Below, one piece after another: positions 17,042 to 25,263 of a stretch of 64,000 nucleotides of DNA (position 1 is the stretch's first letter; each line of letters starts with the position of its first letter). This DNA comes from Planctomycetota bacterium (lineage in GTDB: Bacteria; Planctomycetota; UBA8742; UBA2392): positions 1 to 64,000 of the forward strand of contig JAHBXZ010000017.1 of assembly GCA_019636215.1 (NCBI GenBank), read 5' to 3'. The position numbers and the translations under genes were made by a program. Under the pieces are notes generated by a model. It saw only the letters and a program-made list of their open reading frames with translations. It was not told the DNA's origin and searched no databases.

Positions 17042-18232
17042 TTACCCCACCTTCACCACGCAGCTCATGGCGGAGTCGCCTGCTGCGCAGCCGGTGAACA
17101 GGCCGTGGCCGCCGCCCTGCATCGCCAGTTCCTCGATCATCTCGATGATCACGCGCAGGCCGGTGGGGCCTTGCGGGTGGCCGAACACCAGCGGGCTGCC
17201 GTAGTTGTTGAAGGCTTCCAGCTTGAGCCCATTCTGCTTGGCGAAGTAGACGTCGTTCACCGCAAAGGGGTTGTGCGTCTTGATGACCTTGATGTCCTTG
17301 AGTTCCACGCCAGCGGCCTTGAGCGCCTGCTGGGCCGCGGGCACCGGGGCCATCGGCATGAAACCCTTTTTCACGCGGCACTGGCCGAAGCTGAGCACCT
17401 GCACGGTGATGTTCTTGTCGCGCGACAGCTCGGCGGCTTTGGCCTTGGTGGTGACGATCACGCCGGCGTTGCCGTCGGCGGGGTAAGTCTGGGCGCCGAA
17501 GGTGACGCTGCCGTCGGGCAGCACCGGTTTGAGCTTGGCCAGGCCTTCCTTGGTGGTGGGGAAGACGCCTTCGTCGGTTTCGACCACCTTGACTTGCTTG
17601 CCCGCGGCGATTTCCAGCGGGAACATGTAGCGCTTCTGGAAGGCGCGGTCGTTGGCCAGCGCGTTCTGGTACTGGCCGTTGCGGATCAGCGCGCATTCGT
17701 CCTGTTGCTCGCGCGAGATGCCGGCTTCTTTGGCCACATTTTCGGCCGTTTGCAGCATCGAGTTCCTGGCAAAGGGGTCGTGGCCGAAGTTGTCCCACAC
17801 CCAGTTTTCGGCGTCCACCGTCGCCCCGGGGGCGTTGGGGTTGGGGTACACCACGTGGGCCCCGTTGCTGCAGCGGTCGAACGTCAGGCCGAGAATGCAT
17901 TCCTTGAACCCGGTTTCGACTTCATGGGCGCTGCCGGCCAGCACGCGCGCGCCCGTGGCACAGGCCTGGGCATACATGGGGCCGCTGATGCCGGGTGCGC
18001 CGATCAAACCGGCGACCCAGGGGGCGCCGTAGAAGATCTGCTTTTGCGGAACGGTCCAGCCCAGGGCGATGCTGTCAAAGCCCTCGGCGCTGATTGCGCG
18101 CGCGGCCAGCCAGCGCTTGGCGGTGTCGGCGGCCAGCAGGCCCGAGTGCATGTGGCTGATGCTGCCCTGCCACTTGATGAAAGGGCTCGACCAGTAGCCG
18201 CCGTAGGGGATGTAGACGTTCTTGAGTGCCAT
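17042..18232 (-). CDS. Thiolase-family acyl-CoA acetyltransferase
   Basis: 396 residues, the normal size of a thiolase. The nucleophilic cysteine is Cys91 in QACATGARV. The family histidine regions appear as THNPFAVND and GHPQGPTGLR, and the C-terminal catalytic cysteine is in the FTGCAAGDSAM segment. These motifs are diverged from canonical GHPIGASG and CxGGGxG, placing it in a less studied thiolase branch. It should cleave or form 3-ketoacyl-CoA with coenzyme A. ATG 18232 is chosen because GGAG lies upstream and the thiolase fold begins at once. It is divergent from the dehydrogenase/hydratase fusion, together supplying three of the four beta-oxidation steps. Confidence 0.8.
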   Translation of the reverse strand: MALKNVYIPYGGYWSSPFIKWQGSISHMHSGLLAADTAKRWLAARAISAEGFDSIALGWTVPQKQIFYGAPWVAGLIGAPGISGPMYAQACATGARVLAGSAHEVETGFKECILGLTFDRCSNGAHVVYPNPNAPGATVDAENWVWDNFGHDPFARNSMLQTAENVAKEAGISREQQDECALIRNGQYQNALANDRAFQKRYMFPLEIAAGKQVKVVETDEGVFPTTKEGLAKLKPVLPDGSVTFGAQTYPADGNAGVIVTTKAKAAELSRDKNITVQVLSFGQCRVKKGFMPMAPVPAAQQALKAAGVELKDIKVIKTHNPFAVNDVYFAKQNGLKLEAFNNYGSPLVFGHPQGPTGLRVIIEMIEELAMQGGGHGLFTGCAAGDSAMSCVVKVG

Positions 18233-18311
18233 GGGTGTCTCCGTTTCTGGCGCGAGTATGGCGGACGGATGCTTCGGGTCAACATGGGGATCATGCCGCG
18301 TCGGACGGCGG

Positions 18312-18420
18312 GAAACCGCCAAAGCGCCAAATCGCCAAAGGTCTCTCGATGCAGGGTTAGCCTTTGGCGCTTCCGCGCTTTGGCGGCCTGCACTTTCGCG
18401 ATTTCGCCCTTTCGCGGCGC
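18312..18420. repeat. Inverted quasi-repeat, GCCAAAGCGCC family (copy 1)
   Basis: The left arm at 18313-18341 repeats CGCCAAA three times; the right arm at 18361-18388 is its approximate reverse (CCTTTGGCGC, GCTTTGGCGG), followed by TTTCGCG words to 18419. It lies in the divergent promoter gap between the thiolase and the fusion gene. The same words recur at 58572 and 59347. Confidence 0.65.
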
Positions 18421-18472
18421 TTGAACCTGTGGCCGCATTCGCTAAACCCGAACCGACCACGAGGGTTCAAAC

Positions 18473-20497
18473 ATGGCGTACACACTCAAGAACTGGACAC
18501 TGAACAAGGTCGGCGTTATCGGCAGCGGGCAGATTGGGCCCGACATTGCCCTCTACTTTGCCAAGACCCTTTCGCCCCACGGCGTGCCGGTGGTGGTGGT
18601 GGACGTCAGTGCTGATGCCCTCAAGGCCGGGCAGGCCCGTACCGAAAAGAAGATCAACAAGGGTGTCGAATCCGGCGCTTTCAAACCCGAAGAAGCCGAA
18701 CGCATGAAGGCCGCCCTGAGCTGGACCAGCGACTACGCCGCACTCAAGGGCGCGCGGCTGGTGGTGGAGGCCGCGACCGAAAACAAAGACATCAAACGCA
18801 AGATTGTTGCGGCCCTGGAGGCCGTGGTCGAGCCCGACTGCATCATCGCCAGCAACTCCAGCCACATGGAACCTGAGGTGATCTTCGAGCAGGCCAAAGC
18901 GCCCGAGCACGGCCTGGTGGTTCACTACTTCTTTCCGGCCGAACGCAACATCATCGTCGAGGTCGTGCCCGGCGCGAAGACCCACGATGTCGTCACCAAC
19001 TGGGTGATGGACTTCTACGAAAACATCGGCAAGGCCCCGGTGCATGTCAAATCGCGCTACGGTTACGCCGTGGACCCCGTATTTGAAGGCATCTTCCAGG
19101 CCGCGGCCCTGCTGGTCGAAAAGGGCCTGGGGAGTGTGAAGCAGGTTGATGTCATTGCGCAGAAGGCGCTGGGCCTGGGCATCGGGCCGTTCACGGCCAT
19201 GAATTTAACCGGCGGCAACCCGATTACGGCAGTTGGGTTGGATCACTACACGACCAAGATTCACAAGTGGTTCCGCACCCCCGACAGCCTGAAGAAGCAG
19301 GTCGAACTCAAGCAGCCCTGGCCCACCGCCGGCCGTGACGAGAAAGTTGAGTACACGCCCGAGCAGGCCAAGCAGATCGGCGACCTGATGACCGGCGCCT
19401 ACTTCGGCCTGTGCGGCGAGATTGTTGATGCCGGCCTGTGCAGCGTCGGCGACATGGAAATGGCCACCAGCACAGCCCTGGTCGTGCGCGGGCCCTTTGG
19501 CTGGATGAACGACATCGGCCCGGCCAACGCGCTCAAGCTGGTGCAGGCCTACGCCAAGGACAACCCCGGCTTCCCGGTGCCCAAGTGCATCGAAAAGCAG
19601 GCAGCAAGCGGCCAGCCCTTCGAGATTGCGATGGTGTTCCGCCGCGACATCGACGGCGTGGCGGTCATCAAGATCCGCCGCCCGGCGGTGCTGAACGCGC
19701 TCAACCTCGAGGTCTTCCGCCAGTTGATCAATCACTGCAAGGCCGTGGAGGCTGACGCGGCCATCAAGGGCGCTGTGATCACCGGCTTTGGCACCAAGGC
19801 ATTCGTCAGCGGCGCCGACATTGACATGCTGGCGGCGCTCAAGAACGCCGCCGAGGGCGAGGCCAACTCGCGACAGTTCCACGCGACGCTGGATTACATC
19901 GAGGACATGAAGAAGCCTGTGGTCTGCGCCTACAACGGCCTGGCATTCGGCGGCGGCAATGAGCTGGCGATGGCCTGTCACTCGCGCATTGCGGCCAAAG
20001 GCTTGAAGATTCTTGCCGGCCAGCCTGAAGTGAACCTGGGCATTATACCCGGCGCCGGCGGCACCCAGCGCCTGCCGCGCTGGATCGGCTTTGACGAAGC
20101 CCTGAAGCTGATGCGCACGGCCAAGCCGATTGACGGGGCGACCGGCCTGAAGCTGGGTCTGATCAGCGAAGAAGTGGAAGGCGACCTTGTGGGCCGCGCG
20201 GTGGCCTTGGTCAATGAGTACGCCAGCGGCAAGCGCGAACTCAAGCGCATCAACCGCGAGCCGATGAAGAATCTGCCGGCCAGCGCGCCCGCGCTTGAGA
20301 TCGGCCACCTGAGCAAGAAGATTGACCAGATTCTCTGCGACGTGGTGCTCAAGGGCTGCGCCAAGCCGCTGCGCGAGGGCCTGAAGATGGAAAGCCAGGC
20401 CTTTGGTGCCTGCGTGGACACCAAGGACATGCACATCGGGATGGAGAACTTCCTCAAGAACGGCGCCAAATCCAAGGCCACGTTCGTGCATGCGTAG
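18473..20497 (+). CDS. Fused 3-hydroxyacyl-CoA dehydrogenase/enoyl-CoA hydratase (dehydrogenase first)
   Basis: 674 residues. The N-terminal half is a 3-hydroxyacyl-CoA dehydrogenase: NAD-binding GSGQIG at 17-22, the catalytic His in HYFFP near 150, and a C-terminal dehydrogenase domain to about 380. The C-terminal part is an enoyl-CoA hydratase/crotonase domain with an oxyanion-hole region (FVSGADIDML), a GGGNELAMAC segment, and the second acidic region PEVNLGIIPGAGG; both catalytic glutamates are present. The order is opposite to FadB (hydratase first) and is like archaeal fused crotonyl-CoA hydratase/3-hydroxybutyryl-CoA dehydrogenases. Cytoplasmic. Followed by a terminator at 20522. Confidence 0.88.
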   Translation: MAYTLKNWTLNKVGVIGSGQIGPDIALYFAKTLSPHGVPVVVVDVSADALKAGQARTEKKINKGVESGAFKPEEAERMKAALSWTSDYAALKGARLVVEAATENKDIKRKIVAALEAVVEPDCIIASNSSHMEPEVIFEQAKAPEHGLVVHYFFPAERNIIVEVVPGAKTHDVVTNWVMDFYENIGKAPVHVKSRYGYAVDPVFEGIFQAAALLVEKGLGSVKQVDVIAQKALGLGIGPFTAMNLTGGNPITAVGLDHYTTKIHKWFRTPDSLKKQVELKQPWPTAGRDEKVEYTPEQAKQIGDLMTGAYFGLCGEIVDAGLCSVGDMEMATSTALVVRGPFGWMNDIGPANALKLVQAYAKDNPGFPVPKCIEKQAASGQPFEIAMVFRRDIDGVAVIKIRRPAVLNALNLEVFRQLINHCKAVEADAAIKGAVITGFGTKAFVSGADIDMLAALKNAAEGEANSRQFHATLDYIEDMKKPVVCAYNGLAFGGGNELAMACHSRIAAKGLKILAGQPEVNLGIIPGAGGTQRLPRWIGFDEALKLMRTAKPIDGATGLKLGLISEEVEGDLVGRAVALVNEYASGKRELKRINREPMKNLPASAPALEIGHLSKKIDQILCDVVLKGCAKPLREGLKMESQAFGACVDTKDMHIGMENFLKNGAKSKATFVHA

Positions 20498-20521
20498 ACC
20501 GGATCGGGTTTCTGCGGAAAG

Positions 20522-20547
20522 AGGCCCGGCCAAACGCCGGGCCTTTG
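20522..20547 (+). terminator. Rho-independent terminator after the fusion gene
   Basis: AGGCCCGGC and GCCGGGCCT form a nine-pair stem with loop CAAAC, followed by TTTG. It lies 25 bases after the stop codon. Confidence 0.75.
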
Positions 20548-20587
20548 CCGTCTTGTGCGCGACGCGGGCTGCTGGCTGAATCCTTGC

Positions 20588-21547
20588 GTGCTCGTCTCGG
20601 TCGTCATTCCTACCTACAGGCGGCCGCAACTGCTGCGGCTTGCCGTGCAGTCCGTGCTGGCCCAGACGTACCGGCCGATTGAACTGGTGATCGTCGACGA
20701 CGGCAGCCCTGACGGCAGCTTCTCCCAGGTGCAGGCCATGGCCGACGAGATCCGCGCTGCGGGCGTGACGCCCAGCCTTCACACCAAGGCCAACGGCGGC
20801 GTGGCCGGTGCGCGCAACTTCGGCATGGCCCGGGCCACGGGCGAACTGATCGCGCTGCTGGATGACGACGACCTGTTCATGCCCGAGAAACTCGCCCGAC
20901 AGGTGGCCGCAATCGGCACAGCCGACGCCTGCGTGTGCCGCGTGGAACGCCGCCGTGGCGCGCGCATCGAGCCCTACCCCACGCACATTTCAGGGCTGCT
21001 TCAGGGCCGCAACCCCGCGGGTGTGATGCGTAACCAGGCCTGGGCGCACACCAACAGCCTGCTGCTGCGGCGCGAACTGCTGGCGCGCATGGGGACGTAC
21101 AACGAGTCGCTGAAGATCTTTGAAGACGACGAGTTCCTGTGGCGGCTTGCCCACTACGCCGACGTTGCCGCCCTGCCCGATGTGCTGGCAACATGGATTG
21201 ACCACCCCGGGTCGCTCAGCCAGGTGCCGGATTGGCCCAGCATGCTCAGGCGCGACGAGAACCGCCGCCGCCAGCTGGAGATCACGCGCGAAGCCTGCGC
21301 CGGCCTGCCCAACTGGGACGAAGCCGCCTGGCGCGATGGCGTGGCAGAGGCCTACCGGCAGATCATCAATCATCACATCTGGCGCGGTGACATCGCCGGC
21401 GCGAAGCAGAACCTGGCGCGAGGTTTCGAACTGGCAGGCCCATTGAAACCGCTGCGCAAGGCCCGGCGCAAACTGTGGAAGGCCAGGCTGCTGGGGCTTG
21501 TCGGCCTGCGTGTGCGCAACCCCAAACGCGACCCGCTGTATGACTGA
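20588..21547 (+). CDS. Family 2 glycosyltransferase (GT-A)
   Basis: 319 residues. The first 120 residues are a GT-A fold: VSVVIPTYRRP at the start, VIVDDGSPDG, NGGVAGARN, then the metal-binding DxD-type motif in LLDDDDLF. An ExD segment (FEDDEFLWRL) near 180 fits the acceptor-side catalytic base. The enzyme should transfer a sugar from a nucleotide sugar to an envelope glycan or lipid; substrate unknown. GTG 20588 is preferred because the GTG at 20555 lies only eight bases after the terminator. Its stop codon abuts that of a convergent membrane protein, a possible partner in surface glycan synthesis. Confidence 0.8.
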   Translation: MLVSVVIPTYRRPQLLRLAVQSVLAQTYRPIELVIVDDGSPDGSFSQVQAMADEIRAAGVTPSLHTKANGGVAGARNFGMARATGELIALLDDDDLFMPEKLARQVAAIGTADACVCRVERRRGARIEPYPTHISGLLQGRNPAGVMRNQAWAHTNSLLLRRELLARMGTYNESLKIFEDDEFLWRLAHYADVAALPDVLATWIDHPGSLSQVPDWPSMLRRDENRRRQLEITREACAGLPNWDEAAWRDGVAEAYRQIINHHIWRGDIAGAKQNLARGFELAGPLKPLRKARRKLWKARLLGLVGLRVRNPKRDPLYD

Positions 21548-22966
21548 CTACTTTGGCACACTGGCGACGCTTTGCAGGTCGTAGTATTCGGCCAGCACGC
21601 GGCAGTGCCAGTCGTTGGGGTCCTGCGGAATCTCATGATAGGTGATTGTCCGGGGGCGTGTGGCAAGGCGCGGCAGGCGCAGATTCTCCCCGTCGCGGGC
21701 GTCACGCAGCATCTTGTACAGCGCGGTCATCTCGCGGTCGTATTGCGCGGCATCGGGCAGGTCGCGCAACAGACGCAGGGCGTTCTGGTTCAGGAAGAGT
21801 CCAAGGACTACGGCCAGCACCGCCAGGGTCACGACGGTGCGGCCGGGCAGGCGCGCCAGCAGCCGGCGCCCAGGTGCAAGCCGCAGCAACAGGCTTGCCA
21901 GACAGGCGCAGGCAGGCAGCAGGCCCGCTACCAGCACCCAGCCTGATACATTCATGATTCGGCCCGGCACGTTGATGCCGGTGGCGAATTGCACCGGAAA
22001 CAACGCGGCGGCGGCAAAGCCGAACCACAGCAGAGGCACGGCCGCAACCCACCAGCGACAAAGCCTGCGGCGCAGGCTGCCGTCGGCGCGTACCTGCCAG
22101 GGCAGCCCGAGAATCAACACGCCCCAGAACGCGGGGTTGCTGGCCAGCCGCAGCATCGCGATGCCCGCATAGTGGAAGCTGCCCGCAAACGACCACAGAA
22201 GGTCATGCGCCTGGCCGCTGCTGTCGGCTTCTGTCACCGACCGCACCCGCAGCCCGGGCGCCGCGAGATCCAACGCCATGCCCAGCGCGCAGCCCGCCAG
22301 CGCGGCCGCCCAGACAAAACGGTTGGGCGCGCGGGTTGAGAACGCCCAGGCCACACCTGCTGCCAGCGCCATGGCTTCAACCAGCATGCCGGACTCGTTG
22401 GCCATAGCCATGGCAAGTGCCAGCGGCGCAGCAAGCCAGATCGCCCAGCGCGGCACCGGCCGGCGCAGCAGCAGCGCCGCCAGCAGCAGCCCCAGCATGT
22501 GCGACGGTTGATAGTTCAGGCTGCCCGAGGCCCAGTACATGCCCTCGCGCAGTGAAGTCATGCCCGTGAAGTACAGCAGCGTAAGCATCGCGGCCATCAG
22601 CCAGCGATTGGTTCCTGGCACACCGCGCGGCACCAGGGCGCCGACAAACGCCCTGAACGCCAGAAAAAGCCCCAGCAGCAGCGCGGCGGGCAATGCGCGA
22701 TACACGCCCAGCGGTATGTCGGCGTCCAAGGCGAGAAAGCAAAACGCACTGGCAACGATGCGACCGTTCCAGGTCATGTAGTACTCAACCATGCCACCGA
22801 ACACACCGTGGTCGCGCGCGAGGTTGCCGTACACATAATCGTCGGCCTGAGGGTGGGTGAAGGTGCCAATCCAGGCCGCGCAGGCGGCCACGGCAACGCA
22901 GGTAAGGGCGATCAGCCACAACCCCGATCGCGGAATGGCAAAGCGTCCCTGGCCGGCCATCTGCAT
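21548..22966 (-). CDS. Polytopic membrane protein, DUF6056/GT-C-like
   Basis: 472 residues with about ten to eleven hydrophobic helices. After the first helix comes THPQADDYVYG, followed by a W-N-G-R segment near 68: an acidic extracytoplasmic loop after helix 1 as in GT-C glycosyltransferases and the DUF6056 group, which probably use lipid-linked sugars. The C-terminal ~60 residues form a soluble domain. The gene converges on a GT2 enzyme with no intervening base, which supports a glycan role without proving it. Confidence 0.6.
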   Translation of the reverse strand: MQMAGQGRFAIPRSGLWLIALTCVAVAACAAWIGTFTHPQADDYVYGNLARDHGVFGGMVEYYMTWNGRIVASAFCFLALDADIPLGVYRALPAALLLGLFLAFRAFVGALVPRGVPGTNRWLMAAMLTLLYFTGMTSLREGMYWASGSLNYQPSHMLGLLLAALLLRRPVPRWAIWLAAPLALAMAMANESGMLVEAMALAAGVAWAFSTRAPNRFVWAAALAGCALGMALDLAAPGLRVRSVTEADSSGQAHDLLWSFAGSFHYAGIAMLRLASNPAFWGVLILGLPWQVRADGSLRRRLCRWWVAAVPLLWFGFAAAALFPVQFATGINVPGRIMNVSGWVLVAGLLPACACLASLLLRLAPGRRLLARLPGRTVVTLAVLAVVLGLFLNQNALRLLRDLPDAAQYDREMTALYKMLRDARDGENLRLPRLATRPRTITYHEIPQDPNDWHCRVLAEYYDLQSVASVPK

Positions 22967-23090
22967 GATCCAGCTTTAGCGCGCGAGGTCACGGGCCGTC
23001 AATGCGTGTCAGCAACCGCGCCCGGGGCTGACGCGCAGACAGCAGTGTCTGCCCTGCCAGAATGGGCTCCACCGCGAAGCTGAGCGCGAC
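22967..23090. other. Intergenic gap, nothing recognised
   Basis: A 124-base gap upstream of the membrane protein and downstream of the ABC gene stop. It contains a short GCAGACA/TGTCTGC hairpin near 23036 but no convincing promoter, RNA or repeat family. Confidence 0.3.
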
Positions 23091-25127
23091 TCAGGACTGG
23101 TCCTCATCGGCGACTTCGTGGGCCAGGCGGCCGGCTACGCCTATGGTGCCGGCGGCGGCTTCGCGCTGGGTGTCGGGCAGGGTCGGCAGATGCGGCGATG
23201 ACACGGGCGCGGCCGGGCCGGTGTCTTTGGGGGTGTCGGCCAGCGCGCTGTACTGCAGCTCATACAGCCGGTGATAGATGCCGCGCAGGGCCAGCAGTTG
23301 CTGGTGCGTACCGTGTTCGGCCAGCTTGCCCTTGTGCATGACCAGGATGTTGTCCGCGCGCTGGATTGTGCTAAGGCGGTGCGCGATCACGATGCTGGTG
23401 CGGCCCTGGGTCAGTTTGGTCAGCGCCGCCTGGATCAGTTCCTCGGTGTGGGTGTCAATGCTGCTGGTGGCCTCGTCAAGGATCAGGATTGCCGGGTCAA
23501 ACACCAGTGCACGGGCAAAGCTGAGCAACTGGCGCTCGCCGGCGCTGAAAGTCTTGCCGCCTTCCTCGACCATCGCGTCCAGGCCGCCCTTGAGGCGTTC
23601 AATGAACTTGTCGGCACCCACGGCCGCGCAGGCGGCGGCCACGCGCTCGCGCGGGATGCCTTCGTCGCCCAGGCGCAGGTTCTCCAGCACAGTGCCCGCA
23701 AACAGGAACACATCCTGGTGCACCACGGCAATGTTGCGGCGCAGCGACTTCAACGTGTAGTCGCGGGCGTCCACGCCATCAATCAGCACTCGCCCGGCCT
23801 GGATGTTGTAAAAACGGCTGACCAGGTTGATGATGGTCGTTTTGCCCGCGCCGGTGTGGCCGACAATGGCAATGGTCTGGCCGGGCTTGATGGTGAAGCT
23901 GACCCCGCGCAGCACAGGCTCGTTGGGCTTGTATTCAAAGTGGACGTCTTCAAAGGTGACTTCGCCCTTCACACGGCCGCGAGCCGTGGCACCGGGCAGG
24001 TCGGCCACATCAATCTTTTCGTCCAGGATGGTGAAGATGCGTTCGGCGCTGGTCATGGCGCCGACAACGATGTCGAACTTTTCGGTGATGTCGCGGATCG
24101 GGGTGAAGAACAGTTCGGCGTATTGCAGGTACGTCACCAGCACACCCACGCTGATGGCGCCAATCACGGCCATCTGCGCGGGTTCCATGCCCTTGCCGCG
24201 CAGTACGGCGTCGCCGCACACCCACAGCACCAGGCCGATGCCGGTGGCGCTGAGTGTTGTGGCCACTGGCCGGAAGTACGCCCAGGCCCGGCGCTGAGCC
24301 AGGAAGTGATGGCGGAAGTCGCTGGCGATAACTTCGTAGCTGGCGTCGTTGCGCTTTTCCTTGTGGAACAACTGCACCACGCGCACGCCGGCCATGCTTT
24401 CGGCCATGAAGGCATTGAGCTTGCTTTGCGCGGCGTACCAGCGGCGATAGGCGCCGCGCGAGTATTTGCGGAAGATCAGCGTGGCCACCACCATGAACGG
24501 GATCACCGACAGCACAATCAGCGCCAGGCGCACGTCGATCGCAAACAGCATCAGCATGATGCCGGTCAGCATCATCGCGTCTTTGCACAGCGTGACCACG
24601 GCGACAGAAAACATGCGTTCCAGGGCACCAACGTCGTATGCCACGCGGTTGACCAGGCGCCCGACAGGATTGCGGTGAAAGAAAGAAAGCGAGAGGTTCT
24701 GGATGTGCGTGAACAGCTCGACGCGAATGTCGTACAGCACGCGCTGGCCGAAGCCCGTCAGCACATAGGTGTTGGCCCAGTCGACAAAGAACGTGCCCGT
24801 GCGCACCAGCAGAAACAGCAGCCCGAACGCCGCCAGTTTGTCGCGGTCGGCCCACAGGCGCGGGTCGGCACCGAACAACGACAGCAGCCGCGCCACGGCC
24901 TGGCCCGGTGTGCTTTGGCCGGTGCCGAACACAATGTCGACCATGGCGCCGACCAGCAGCGGCGGCGATATGGCCAGCGCCGCCGAAACCAGCACAAGGC
25001 ACAGGCCGGCCAGGATGCGCCCCTTGTAGGGCAGCGCATAGCGCAGGATGCGGCGCAGAAGAACGGGGTCAAAGACGTTGGTCTTGATCCGTTCTTCCAG
25101 CAGGTCGTCTTCAAAGTCGTCGGCCAT
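23091..25127 (-). CDS. ABC exporter half-transporter, canonical Walker B (MdlB-like)
   Basis: 678 residues: six membrane helices in the first ~340 residues, then an ATPase domain with Walker A GHTGAGKTT (~420), signature SAGERQ (~525), Walker B ILDEAT with the catalytic glutamate (~546) and an H-loop in IAHRLST. The signature departs from LSGGQ. Together with the adjacent gene, which has a canonical signature but Asp in place of the Walker B Glu, this is the complementary asymmetry of heterodimeric type IV exporters (MdlAB, TM287/288, BmrCD). It should pair with the upstream gene to export a lipid, peptide or drug; the substrate is unknown. Confidence 0.88.
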   Translation of the reverse strand: MADDFEDDLLEERIKTNVFDPVLLRRILRYALPYKGRILAGLCLVLVSAALAISPPLLVGAMVDIVFGTGQSTPGQAVARLLSLFGADPRLWADRDKLAAFGLLFLLVRTGTFFVDWANTYVLTGFGQRVLYDIRVELFTHIQNLSLSFFHRNPVGRLVNRVAYDVGALERMFSVAVVTLCKDAMMLTGIMLMLFAIDVRLALIVLSVIPFMVVATLIFRKYSRGAYRRWYAAQSKLNAFMAESMAGVRVVQLFHKEKRNDASYEVIASDFRHHFLAQRRAWAYFRPVATTLSATGIGLVLWVCGDAVLRGKGMEPAQMAVIGAISVGVLVTYLQYAELFFTPIRDITEKFDIVVGAMTSAERIFTILDEKIDVADLPGATARGRVKGEVTFEDVHFEYKPNEPVLRGVSFTIKPGQTIAIVGHTGAGKTTIINLVSRFYNIQAGRVLIDGVDARDYTLKSLRRNIAVVHQDVFLFAGTVLENLRLGDEGIPRERVAAACAAVGADKFIERLKGGLDAMVEEGGKTFSAGERQLLSFARALVFDPAILILDEATSSIDTHTEELIQAALTKLTQGRTSIVIAHRLSTIQRADNILVMHKGKLAEHGTHQQLLALRGIYHRLYELQYSALADTPKDTGPAAPVSSPHLPTLPDTQREAAAGTIGVAGRLAHEVADEDQS

Positions 25128-25140
25128 GACTGCGAGTTCT

Positions 25141-25260
25141 GAGTCCTGTGTCCTGTGCTCAGTGTCAGTGTTCAGTGTCTAGTGTCTTGTGTTTAGTCTC
25201 GGTGCTCCGTGTCGGGCCGATGTCTTCTCCAGACACCAGACACCAGACACTTGACACAGT
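25141..25260. repeat. Inverted quasi-repeat of AGTGTCT/AGACACC words
   Basis: The left arm (25141-25205) re-iterates GTGTC-type words such as CAGTGTTCAGTGTCTAGTG. The right arm (25229-25260) is AGACACCAGACACCAGACAC followed by TTGACACAG, close to the reverse of the left. It occupies the entire gap between the two ABC half-transporter genes, which are read in the same direction, so it lies inside the presumed operon. Confidence 0.75.
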
Positions 25261-25263
25261 TAC

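Noticed and set aside
17042..18460. The long open frame of the thiolase upstream to 18460
   Set aside because: The extension runs through the repeat at 18312-18420 and lacks a ribosome site; the conserved start is ATG 18232.
23271..25142. A 623-codon frame antisense to the ABC transporter
   Set aside because: The minus strand encodes all ABC motifs in order. The plus frame is His/Gln-rich and recognisable as nothing.
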